64,000 nucleotides of DNA from Limnobacter olei. Its GTDB lineage: Bacteria; Pseudomonadota; Gammaproteobacteria; Burkholderiales; Burkholderiaceae_B. The notes beneath the pieces are model-generated. The model made no database searches, was not told where the DNA came from, and worked only from the letters and a program-made list of their open reading frames with translations. This document shows positions 25,755 to 35,100 of the stretch, piece after piece (within the stretch, counting starts at the first letter, position 1; every line of letters begins with the position of its first letter). The stretch spans positions 1 through 64,000 of the forward strand of contig NZ_JARFJD010000011.1 of NCBI RefSeq assembly GCF_029087225.1, in the 5' to 3' direction. The position numbers and the translations under genes are program-made.

Positions 25755-28178
25755 TCAAAACCTCGAGTAAGGTACAACACCTTCTGGTGGCACGCTTAAT
25801 TCGAAAAAATCACCAAACGAATATTTCATGTAAAGTTGCAATCTGTCAGGGTTGTAACCTTCGGAGCGGTCAATTTCAAAATAACCGCCCACCACAAAGT
25901 TTTTTAACACCTGGCGTTCAAGTGCAAGGCGCAAACCAGTGCTGGTGCCGCCACCCGGGCCACCAGTTTGCAAAGTGGGGTTGCCTTGGGCTGCAGCAGC
26001 AGCGGCAAGTTCCGGGTTCAGCGGATAAAGTGCAGTGTCGTCTTCTCGTGATTCACTGGCACCCACGCGGGCCTGGGCCTGCCAAGACCAGCCATTCATA
26101 TTGCCTGTCCAGGTAATGGGAAATGTGAGCGAACCAAAGGCCTGGGGGCTGTAGTAACCGCCTTGTCCAAAAGTGTAAAAGCGCAGGTTTTTTTCGAACG
26201 ACCACAAAAATAACGACGCACCAATTTCTACCTCATGCCCTGGGCGCTGAAACACGGTTTTACCCACAATGCCCTGCAGGTTGTACTCGGTGTTGTCGGG
26301 TATGTTTTTGCCGGTAATCAGGTTGGCGCGTGCAATGCCCACAAAATCAAGTGTGGGGTTGAATGCTTGGTAATAGACCGCGCTGACACCGTTGCGCCGT
26401 GCGCCACCCCAAGTTTCGCCTGTTAAGGGGTCGATGGCCCCCGTGGTCGACAGCACGCTGCCGTTGACCATGCGCCGCGCCACTTCAAGCCGCAATGAAC
26501 CTTCACCCAGGCTGGTGCGCCATTGCACACCACCCACCCAGTCATTGACCGGGTAATCGCCCACCGTGGTGCCCACGTCAACCCGGTATTGTTCGGTTTG
26601 TACACCCACACCTACCACATGGCCTTTGTAGTTTTGATCCAGTCGGTCGCTGGCGATGGCTGGATCGGTGGGCAGGGTGGTGCCCAGTTTTGCAAAGTTA
26701 CTGGCGGTGGCGGGGTTCACTCGGCCCGAATTCGCGTTCAATGTGTCTGCGCGCAAAAACAGGGTACGTTCAAAATCGAGTGGCAAATCCAGTTGCAGGG
26801 GGATTTCGTCACTGTCGATGCGAGACACACCTTCATCGCCATCGATAATTGCGTTTTCATAGGACATCCGCAAGCGCACCTGTCGTTTGCGCTGAAGATT
26901 TTGTTCCAGTGCCTGCACCTCAGGTTCGGCTCGCCACTTGGGTGTAGTGCCAATTGAATTGGCCAGCGCATTGAACTCGCCATTTCTTTCTTGCGTACGC
27001 AAGCCATCGAGGTACTGGCCATATTGCACCCGCTTTGCCAGTGCAGTCATGCCCTCAGTCCAGTTTTCACGGGGTACGGCATCAATCAAGGCAATGGCGT
27101 CATTACCACGGTCCTGGCGGGCTGCCAGAAGCGCAGCGGCAAATCGCATTTCCTGCCCTTTGTCCTGCGCCAAGCCTTCATCCATTACTCGCCGGGCAGC
27201 CTGTTTGCTGCCTGCATCGCCTTGGTCATCCAGAAGGGTGGCCAGGTCGTAGCGAAACCATGGGTAGCTCGGGTTCAGGTCTACTGCGTTTTGTAGCAGC
27301 CTGGCGGCCTCAGTTTTGTTGCCCTGATCAATCTGCTTTTGTGCACTTTCAGCCAGTTGTTGTCCCTGTTCGAAGTCAGAAAGTACCGGGGCTGTGGGTA
27401 CTTCGGGCTCAGCAGGCCGGGGTGCCGCAACTTCGGGTGTTGTTGGCTGGGCTAGCGCTGCCGGAGCAGGTTTTGCACGATTGGTATTGGCTGGGCGGCG
27501 GGTGGTTTGCGCCGCGCCGGGTGTTGGCGTTTGTGCAAGTGTGCTGGCACCAGCACCGCCCAATTCAGCAAGCAGGGTTCTGTAACGGCGGTCGTCCGGG
27601 TATTGCCTGGCCAGCTCGGCCACTTGTTCGCGGGCGTAGCTGCGGCCTTCCGGGGTGCGGTTCATCAAGCGATATATTTGTACGGCAGCTTCACCCAAGG
27701 GTGGCTGTGGAAGCAATTGCCGAAGACGCTGTGGCAGGTTGGCGGGAACTTGTTCGCTGTCTGCGATATAACGCAACTCTGCAAATTGCTGCCGCTTGTC
27801 TGATGCCAAGGCAATGGCTTGTTGTAACTCAATTGAAAACGGATTGTTTCCGTGCACCAGTTGCAGTTTACCCAGCCACACACTGGCTGCCTGTACATCG
27901 CCACGCGCAAGGTCAATCAAGCCTTGCCAGCGCAAGGCCGACGCGTTGGTGGGCTCTATCAACAATATTTTGTTGAAAGACTGTGCTGCCAAATCGAAGC
28001 GAAAACGTTCGTACCAGTACACCCCTTTTTCACTCAGCGCACGAATATTGGTTTGCTGTGTATTCACATTGGCATGCACTGGCGTTGGAAATATCAAAGG
28101 CATCGCCACAAAGCTGGTTTGTATTGCCCATGCAAGCGTGCGGGCCCGCAGGCCAAAAGTTGGTTTGCACTTAGCCAC
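25755..28178 (-). CDS. bcsC: BcsC, cellulose export outer-membrane porin with TPR scaffold (short form)
   Basis: This 807-residue protein has a signal peptide ending PTPVHA, periplasmic TPR repeats (about 45-400) and a C-terminal beta-barrel (about 440-807) ending with aromatic SRF. A Pro/Ala/Thr-rich linker (about 225-270) interrupts the TPR region. E. coli BcsC has about 1157 residues, so this copy has far fewer TPRs. The start is a GTG that overlaps the bcsZ stop (GTGGCTAA) and follows AGAGG; it gives a proper signal peptide. Upstream in-frame starts would place bcsZ coding sequence in front of the signal. It would guide cellulose across the periplasm and outer membrane. Confidence 0.85.
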   Translation of the reverse strand: MAKCKPTFGLRARTLAWAIQTSFVAMPLIFPTPVHANVNTQQTNIRALSEKGVYWYERFRFDLAAQSFNKILLIEPTNASALRWQGLIDLARGDVQAASVWLGKLQLVHGNNPFSIELQQAIALASDKRQQFAELRYIADSEQVPANLPQRLRQLLPQPPLGEAAVQIYRLMNRTPEGRSYAREQVAELARQYPDDRRYRTLLAELGGAGASTLAQTPTPGAAQTTRRPANTNRAKPAPAALAQPTTPEVAAPRPAEPEVPTAPVLSDFEQGQQLAESAQKQIDQGNKTEAARLLQNAVDLNPSYPWFRYDLATLLDDQGDAGSKQAARRVMDEGLAQDKGQEMRFAAALLAARQDRGNDAIALIDAVPRENWTEGMTALAKRVQYGQYLDGLRTQERNGEFNALANSIGTTPKWRAEPEVQALEQNLQRKRQVRLRMSYENAIIDGDEGVSRIDSDEIPLQLDLPLDFERTLFLRADTLNANSGRVNPATASNFAKLGTTLPTDPAIASDRLDQNYKGHVVGVGVQTEQYRVDVGTTVGDYPVNDWVGGVQWRTSLGEGSLRLEVARRMVNGSVLSTTGAIDPLTGETWGGARRNGVSAVYYQAFNPTLDFVGIARANLITGKNIPDNTEYNLQGIVGKTVFQRPGHEVEIGASLFLWSFEKNLRFYTFGQGGYYSPQAFGSLTFPITWTGNMNGWSWQAQARVGASESREDDTALYPLNPELAAAAAAQGNPTLQTGGPGGGTSTGLRLALERQVLKNFVVGGYFEIDRSEGYNPDRLQLYMKYSFGDFFELSVPPEGVVPYSRF

Positions 28179-29322
28179 AGCTTTTAACCTCTTTGCCTCG
28201 GGGCAATAATTCACCCAGGGAATTGAATTGATAAAACTTGTCCATGTACCCTTGAGCAAACAGGCTCAAAGCGCCGTTGTAGTAACCGTATTTAAGCCAC
28301 GCTTCCTTGTTCGAAGTTTTCAGGCTTTGGGTGTGAAATTTTTTCGCAAGCTCGGGCATGCCGACGGCTTGAAGAAAAGGCGCCATGCTGGCTTGAAAAC
28401 CAGAAGGCCCACGCTCTGTGGAAAATTTTCCACTCATTGGTTCAAACCACTCAGGCATGTTCTGGCGTTTCAGCAGCAAGGCAGCCAAGGGCGACAGTTG
28501 TTTCAGCAAGGGCGCCTTGGTGGGGTCGTTTTCGCTGCTCATGGCGATCCACAAATAGGTACGTATGGCATCGTAATCGCCACGTTGCTCATCGTCGGGC
28601 AAGTTCATTTCACCGTTGTTGTACAGCACCCAGTCGGGATACTGGCCTGTGCGGCCGTTGTCCAACAGCAGTTTCTGGCTGGCCAGGTAAACTTGGGCCC
28701 AACGCGAGTCGTCTGCCCAAGCATTGGCAAAGCGAGCCATCATGAAAGGCGGTAGGTAGCTGGGGTTCAGTTTCACCGCACCATTGTCCAGCACAAAGCC
28801 GGTGTGGCCAGGCAATATGCTCAAGCCCAGGCCACTGACTTCCATGCTTTCTTTGTTCAGAATCAAATCACCCAATGTGCGCGCTTTGTCGGCGTAGGTT
28901 TGGTTACACCACACGCGGCTGGCTTCAAGCAGGGCGTAGGCAATCCACAGGTCGGCATCTGATGCACTGTTGGCATCGATCACCCCCCAGCTTTCCCCTT
29001 TCTTTCCCCAAATCCATGCAGGCAATTGTTTGCCCATGTCGCCGGCACTCAGGTTGTTCTCAGTCCACTTCAATATGGCGTCAAACGCCTTTTGGTCTTG
29101 TGCCACCAAGGCAAAAAACAGGGCGTAGGACTGCCCCTCTGACACAGTGCGCAGGTCTTCCTGACTTCGGTCAATCACGCGCCCGTCCTCGCTGACAAAC
29201 GCGCTTTTAAACCCCTCCCAGGCGGGCCAGGCTTGTGCGGGCGCGGCGCTGCATGCCGCAGTGGATGCAAGCAATAGTACGCCCAGCCCGAGGCGTCGCA
29301 ACAAATTACGCCACAAGGCCAT
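28171..29322 (-). CDS. bcsZ: BcsZ, periplasmic endo-1,4-beta-glucanase (GH8)
   Basis: This 383-residue family 8 glycoside hydrolase has an N-terminal signal sequence with alternatives for cleavage (PAQA, or a lipobox-like TAAC at 21-24). The catalytic acid glutamate is Glu62 in SEGQSYALFF, and the likely base aspartate lies in RGDYDAIR. WTENNL and NSASDADLW segments match BcsZ. It trims or proofreads nascent cellulose in the periplasm. The ATG at 29322 lies 2 bases after the bcsB stop; extra open frame upstream overlaps bcsB and is not used. Confidence 0.92.
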   Translation of the reverse strand: MALWRNLLRRLGLGVLLLASTAACSAAPAQAWPAWEGFKSAFVSEDGRVIDRSQEDLRTVSEGQSYALFFALVAQDQKAFDAILKWTENNLSAGDMGKQLPAWIWGKKGESWGVIDANSASDADLWIAYALLEASRVWCNQTYADKARTLGDLILNKESMEVSGLGLSILPGHTGFVLDNGAVKLNPSYLPPFMMARFANAWADDSRWAQVYLASQKLLLDNGRTGQYPDWVLYNNGEMNLPDDEQRGDYDAIRTYLWIAMSSENDPTKAPLLKQLSPLAALLLKRQNMPEWFEPMSGKFSTERGPSGFQASMAPFLQAVGMPELAKKFHTQSLKTSNKEAWLKYGYYNGALSLFAQGYMDKFYQFNSLGELLPRGKEVKSCG

Positions 29323-29324
29323 GT

Positions 29325-31556
29325 TTAATTGCCTTTGGTGCGGCGTGATGCCCGGCCAGATAACCAGCCAAATGCAAGAATCGCCAAGATCACCCCAGCC
29401 AGGGCACCACCCACCGCAATCAAAGCGGGGTATTCCGAAAACGCAATACGCAAACGCAACCACCAAGGCAGTGCGCCGCTGATGTATGTTTCGCCCAGGC
29501 TGTAGCTTTGAATGTCATCGCCACGAATCAGGCTCACGCTGCCTTTGATTTTAGCAACGTCGCCATAATCCGACAGGGCAGCCACAGCGCGCTCAAAACT
29601 GTCTTGATCTGTGCCAGTGATCACCAGCCCGGCTTTTTTGGGTGCAAGGTGTGACTCAAATCCCACAATTGCACCCAGCGAGCCTGCGGTTTGAATCAAG
29701 GCACGCGCGCTGTCGCTGGGTTGTAATTCCGTATCGCTTTGCCACAAACCCTTCAACCACTGGACGGCAGGTGGCAAGCCCATGCTGCGTTCGGTGGCGT
29801 TCAATACCATGGGCAAATTCATGTTGGCATTATTCAGCCAACCCAGGCGATCGCTGGTGCCCATGGCCAACCAGTTCTTGGTTCCAATCCCTTCGGGCTT
29901 GTCAGAAACAATCAAGGTGGTGCGAGTAGCAGGCAGACCTGTCCACTGTCCAAACAGGCCCATCACATTCAAGTAGGACCGAATTTCAAGCGGTGTGGGA
30001 TTGGCGGGCAGCACAATGGCTGTGTCCGACAGGTCTGCCATGATGCTGAAGGGATAGCCGCCGTTGGCAAAGGCGGTCAAATTCGGCATGCGAGTGTAGT
30101 GGGGCAGGTTAGAGAAATCCAGCGTCGATTCTGGATCGATGGATCCCCTGGCTACTTGCGATACCCGCGTGCAAGAACCACCACCTTCGGCCATAAAGCC
30201 AAATGCAAAGGCCAGTTCGTTGTTGCCACCCACGCGGAAAGCGGGAATTTGTAGCGCCTCTTCACTGGTCAGTTCAGCCTGGCCCAACAAATCAATATTG
30301 ATTTTGTTTTGTACTTGTTCCGAGCGTGGGGCAAGACGGAAGGATTGAATCAGCGAGTTATTGATTTCAATGTTCAGCAGAGAATCGTTCCAGCGGGAAG
30401 GGGCTGTGTAGCGGTATTTCAAATCCATGGGGATATTGCGGCCTGCCCAGCTGAACAAGTCGGGTGGAAGGCGCAAATTGATGCTGGCGCGTGGCTTGTC
30501 AGAACTCACTTCCAGTTGCCCAGGAAAATCAATCAGCTCGCCAAAGCGCACGGGCCGGTTGGTGGGCACATAGCGCGGCGCGTCGTAAGGCTTGCGCGGG
30601 GCGCCCAAGTCCACTTTTTTCACAAGGGCTTTTTGTCCGCTCAGCACCTGGCCTTCAATCACCAGGCCATACACGGCTTGCAGCAACTCCTCGTCGCTGC
30701 GGCCCATCACATACAGGTGTTTTATCCAGGGGTTTTCCTTGGCGCTCACGATCATCAGTGAAGGCCCTTCAATGTCGGCCTCGCTCATGCCTTCAGGCAT
30801 TTTTTTGCCTTTGGTCAAAATAATGGTGTGGCGCGTTGGTGATGCAGCTTCGAGCAATTCAAATTCAGCCTGGCGGTAAAAGGCTTGCGCACCCATCCAG
30901 GAGGCCAGAATACCCGCGGCTTTCATGCTGGCTTCGGTTTGTTCCACAGGCAGCACAAGAGGCAACCGGAGTTTGCGGTTGTCTCGAGGATCGAAAAAAG
31001 GCGCTGGCAGCAGCGCCAGGTCGTTGACCAGATTCAGCGGTGTTGAGCCGATGGTCAATGTGCTTTCCGGGCGAATGTCAAACCGCAGGGTGGGGTTGCC
31101 CGGGTCTACGCACTCGCTGTCGTAGGTGCCGTCGTATTCCACGCGAATGGTTGCAAAATCGGAAAACAGCAACGGGTCCAATTCAATTTCAACAGTGTGC
31201 GGCACACCGGCGCGCGCTACACTCAGCTGGGACAAACCGGAAAGCTGGTTGTTTACATACACACGCACAAAGGATTGATCGTGGCGCATACCTTGTGGGT
31301 AAAGCACCCTCAGGCTAAGGCTTGCGCGGGTTACCAATTCGTCCAGGCGAATGCCCGAATTCAAGTCCACAAAGCGGTTGATCCCACTCAACCGAACCCC
31401 GTTGGGCTGTCCCATTTGGGTAAATGTCAGTGTGCGGGTTCGCTCAACGGCAGGTACAGTTTCCTGGCTGGTTGATACCGTAGCGGGTTCTCCTCTTTCT
31501 TGTGAGTACCCTGTCAGGCAAAATAGAACAAACGCTGAGAATAGTAGGTGTCGCAT
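29325..31556 (-). CDS. bcsB: BcsB, periplasmic cellulose synthase subunit
   Basis: This 743-residue protein has an N-terminal signal peptide, two carbohydrate-binding/flavodoxin-like repeat units in the periplasm, and a C-terminal membrane anchor (about 705-730) followed by SGRASRRTKGN. BcsB caps BcsA and is needed for polymerisation. Family stretches such as LTLRFDIRPESTL-like and the C-terminal ISGALPWWLR amphipathic segment are visible. It is the first gene of the operon, with the promoter expected in the 248-bp region 31557-31804. The ATG has only a weak ribosome site. Confidence 0.9.
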   Translation of the reverse strand: MRHLLFSAFVLFCLTGYSQERGEPATVSTSQETVPAVERTRTLTFTQMGQPNGVRLSGINRFVDLNSGIRLDELVTRASLSLRVLYPQGMRHDQSFVRVYVNNQLSGLSQLSVARAGVPHTVEIELDPLLFSDFATIRVEYDGTYDSECVDPGNPTLRFDIRPESTLTIGSTPLNLVNDLALLPAPFFDPRDNRKLRLPLVLPVEQTEASMKAAGILASWMGAQAFYRQAEFELLEAASPTRHTIILTKGKKMPEGMSEADIEGPSLMIVSAKENPWIKHLYVMGRSDEELLQAVYGLVIEGQVLSGQKALVKKVDLGAPRKPYDAPRYVPTNRPVRFGELIDFPGQLEVSSDKPRASINLRLPPDLFSWAGRNIPMDLKYRYTAPSRWNDSLLNIEINNSLIQSFRLAPRSEQVQNKINIDLLGQAELTSEEALQIPAFRVGGNNELAFAFGFMAEGGGSCTRVSQVARGSIDPESTLDFSNLPHYTRMPNLTAFANGGYPFSIMADLSDTAIVLPANPTPLEIRSYLNVMGLFGQWTGLPATRTTLIVSDKPEGIGTKNWLAMGTSDRLGWLNNANMNLPMVLNATERSMGLPPAVQWLKGLWQSDTELQPSDSARALIQTAGSLGAIVGFESHLAPKKAGLVITGTDQDSFERAVAALSDYGDVAKIKGSVSLIRGDDIQSYSLGETYISGALPWWLRLRIAFSEYPALIAVGGALAGVILAILAFGWLSGRASRRTKGN

Positions 31557-31804
31557 AAGTGGGTTCGCTGGTCGACTGGAATATAAGAACAGATTTTTAA
31601 TAAATGCCTGCTTAAGTCACTGCATTCAAGAATATTTGAACAATATTTGTCAATATTTTAAAAAGTATGCAGCATAGTTCGACACGTTATCCTATTGTTT
31701 TTGTATATGCTCAATTTCTAGAGCTTGTTTTAACTAATTATTGCGTGAAGTGTCTAAAAGAGCACACTTTAAGAAAAGAGAATTAACAGTTTAGGGCGAA
31801 CAAA
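31557..31804. promoter_or_regulatory. AT-rich divergent regulatory region between the bcs operon and the STAS gene
   Basis: This 248-bp stretch is much more AT-rich than its surroundings and must hold both promoters. Three AATATTT units start at 31631, 31642 and 31652, spaced 11 and 10 bp, i.e. on one face of the helix. A TTGACA hexamer is present on the minus strand within this block (bases 31654-31649) but lacks a convincing -10 at 17 bp. AAGTG and CACTT arms (about 31748-31769) flank a possible site nearer the STAS gene. No transcription start can be fixed from sequence alone. Confidence 0.5.
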
Positions 31805-32143
31805 ATGGTTTCGACAGAAGAGGTGGGAGATATTTTCGTACTGCGCGTAGACGCGGTTCGGTTGGACAGCGCGGTGGGAACAATCATTCGCAACGCGGTG
31901 GTTTCCAAACTGGACTCCACGCGAAAATTCGCCTTGGACATTGGGGCCGTTAAATTGGTGGATTCCGGTGGTTTGGGGTCTTTGGTTGCCCTGCTGAAAA
32001 ACATCACCAATCACCAAGGCAAGCTGGCCTTGGTGGGCATGAACAAATCCGTGCGAATGATGTTTGAGCTTTCGCGCATGGACCGACAATTTTCCCTGCT
32101 GGAAGACATGCCCAAGGCAGTTGCCTTTCTACAGCAGGCCTGA
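31805..32143 (+). CDS. STAS-domain anti-sigma-factor antagonist-like protein
   Basis: This 112-residue protein is a single STAS domain, like SpoIIAA, RsbV, HsbA or SypA. The phosphorylatable serine is probably Ser54 in LVDSGGLGSL. In such switches the unphosphorylated STAS protein binds a partner (an anti-sigma factor or other target). A serine kinase inactivates it and a PP2C phosphatase restores it. The kinase and phosphatase are both in the next gene, which begins 6 bases downstream. No sigma factor or separate anti-sigma factor lies in the window. It diverges from the cellulose operon. Confidence 0.9.
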   Translation: MVSTEEVGDIFVLRVDAVRLDSAVGTIIRNAVVSKLDSTRKFALDIGAVKLVDSGGLGSLVALLKNITNHQGKLALVGMNKSVRMMFELSRMDRQFSLLEDMPKAVAFLQQA

Positions 32144-32149
32144 TTCACA

Positions 32150-35100
32150 GTGACGGACGACCCCAACAAATTGTTGCCCCGAATTCTGATTGTTGATGAT
32201 TCGGTGGTGGAACGAAACCTGTTCGTTCACATGGTGGCCAAGTGGGGTTATCCGGTTGAGTTTGCAGCCAGCGGTCAGGAAGCGATACAACTTGTTGAGC
32301 GGCATCGCTTCCAATTGGTTCTGGCCGATTGGCAAATGCCCGGCATGCAGGGCACTGAGCTTTGCGTTGCCTTGCGCCAGCTAGACCTTGGGCAGTACAC
32401 CTACATTATTTTGATGTCAGCCCAAAATGATGAAGAGTTTCTCATCAAGGCGCTAGACGCAGGCGCTGACGACGTACTCACCAAACCCGTCGATGGCAAT
32501 GAACTGGAAGCGCGGTTGCAGTCGGCAGTCCGCCGTATTGAACTTCAAGCCCGGCTGGCCCGAAAAACCAATGAACTCGCGCATGCCCACGATGTAATTG
32601 CGCATGACCTCCGGGCTGTGTCCGGTCTTCAACGCAGTTTTCTGCCCGAGGCGCACAGTCCGTTTCAAGGCTTGAACTACCAGTGGTTGTCGGTGCCTTC
32701 CAAGTATGTGTCCGGCGATCACTTGCAGGTGTTCGAGCTGCAACGCGACGTGTATGGTTTTTACCTGCTTGATGTGTCCGGTCATGGCATACCTGCTGCT
32801 GTCAAGTCCATGCAGCTGGTTCAAATGTTTGCAGACCGCTCTGCCACCAGCATTGTGTTTGAGGGACGTTTGGGATCGGACGGCCAACGCTTGGTCTCGC
32901 GCCCTCGCGATGTTGTGGCGCGCCTGAACCGCCTGTTTCAGCAAACTGAATCTGACCTTTCTTATTTCACCATGATTTACGGCGTGTTCAACACTGCCAA
33001 TCGACAGGTGTCCCTGTGCCAGGCTGGCCACCCCTCCCCTTTGTTGTTGTCAGCCGGAAAACCAGCCAATGTGCTGGGCAGCGGTGGGTACCCAGTGGGT
33101 TTGTTCGATTTCGATGACTTTGAGGACATTGAGCTGATACTGGGCAATGAAGACGCCCTCATTTTGTATTCCGACGGTGTCACTGAAGTTTTGTCGGCCA
33201 ACTCCGAAGCGTTTGGAGAAAAACGCCTGCTCGATTTTGTCAATCAGCAAAGCAGTCAGGGGCGTTGGTCTGATTTGCCCGAGCGCATTCAAATGCGAGT
33301 TCAGCATTGGGGCGGCTTGGTCATTGAGCAAAAGGGTTTTGAGGACGACGTGTCTATTCTGATGCTTGCCCCGCGCCCCGGTGTATTGGACCAGCGTGAT
33401 GTGGTGGACGCGGACCGGCAGATGCCCGAACTGGTATTTCGCTTGCAGGAAATTCAGGCCAGTCAACCTAGCCCTTTGCCTGCGAAAGCGGGCAAGTCGA
33501 TTGTTATTGTTGATGATTCCCGCAGCTTTTTAAGAATTTTTGAAGCCATGTTGCACAGTTGGGGTTACACCGTGCATTCCGCCAAGAATGGCCATGAAGC
33601 GCTGGCCCTGATTGAAAAACATCAACCTGACTTTGTGCTGACCGATTGGGACATGCCTGGCATGAGCGGCATTGAGTTGTGTGAGCAAGTGCGCGCTCAA
33701 AAACAAAATGCCTACACTTACATCATCATGATCACAGGTTACGCAAGCCGGGACGACCTTTTGAACAGCTTGCGCGTGGGGGCCGATGACTTCATGACCA
33801 AGCCGGTCAACCCCAGTGAGTTGAAAGTACGCCTGAAAACCGCCGAGCGAATCGCAGATTTGCACACGGGCTTAGAGCGCAGACACGCTGAGCTTAGCCA
33901 GCTGTATGAAGCCTTGCAACGTGACATGCGTGAAGTGTCGCGTATTCAGCGGGCCCTGTTGCCCAAAAGCAAGCAGTATCCCTGGCCATTTGCAATTCAA
34001 ACCATTTACCAGCCACAGGGTTATGTGTGTGGCAAACAAATGGGTTTGCTTGAAACCCAGGCGAATGAGCATGGGTTTTTCATGCTGAACATGGCTGGCC
34101 AGGACACGGCAACAGCGTTGCAAACCATGGCGTTGGCAAGGTGGTTTTCAATGGCCCGTGCAACGCGCGTGTTGTTTCCTGTGGAGGAAACCAGTTCAAA
34201 AATTCGGCGTTACCTGGCAAGCCCCGAGCAGGTGCTGGCCCAACTTTCAAGCATTTCGCCGTCCCTGAAAGACGAGCCTCCACAATTTGACTTGCTCTAT
34301 GGCTTGATCAATCTTGACCAAGGCACCTTGTTGGTCGCCGGGATTGGCAATTGGGCCATGGTCATGGCGCAACCTGGCGTGGCACCTGCATTTTTGGGTG
34401 CGCACGGCAAGCCGGAGTCAGCCTTTGGTGTTGGGGAGGTTATTTATCAAGGCGTGATCGCCCCGGGCAGCCGACTTTATTTTTACCCGCGAGAATGCGC
34501 AAACACTTTGGGTGTACCCGATATCCAAGTTTGGCAACAGTCCGTGTTGCTCGACGACACACAAGGGGATGTGCTGACCAGGGAGTTCTCCCGCCTGCTG
34601 GATTCGGGTCGCAATCTAGAAGTTGTCGAAGGTGACCTGTCGCTGCTTGGGATTCAGTGGCGTGAAAGTTTTGAAGTACAGCGCCTTGCTTTGCCTTCTG
34701 CGCGGGTATCTGAATTGGCCGATGAATTTGTGCAAACTGGCTTGACCCTGCAAGACGAGTTTTCATCGCACGAGCAATCCTTTAAATTGGGCGAGTTCCT
34801 GAATTACACTGCATTCACTGCTGTTGCTGATACCGTAAACATCGGAGTATTAAGCAGTGCTGTACGGGCATTTGTAGAAGAGTTGGCTTACACCGAGGAT
34901 GTTTGTTACAACACCGATCTTGTGGTGTCGGAGGCTTTGACCAACGTTATGTTACACGGCTTCAAAGACAAGCGTCCCGAGCCGGCGCAGCTAACCGTGC
35001 TGGCCTTTCAGCACGGAGTTGGGGTGTTGATCGAAGACTGGGGTAGCAGTATTCCCGCCCATGTGCTCAGCAAAATGCACCACGAGCATTCATTTCAAGA

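Noticed and set aside
27035-27976. Open frame antisense to bcsC (313 codons)
   Set aside because: Low-complexity composition with many Arg/Trp/Cys residues, typical of a shadow of a GC-rich coding strand.
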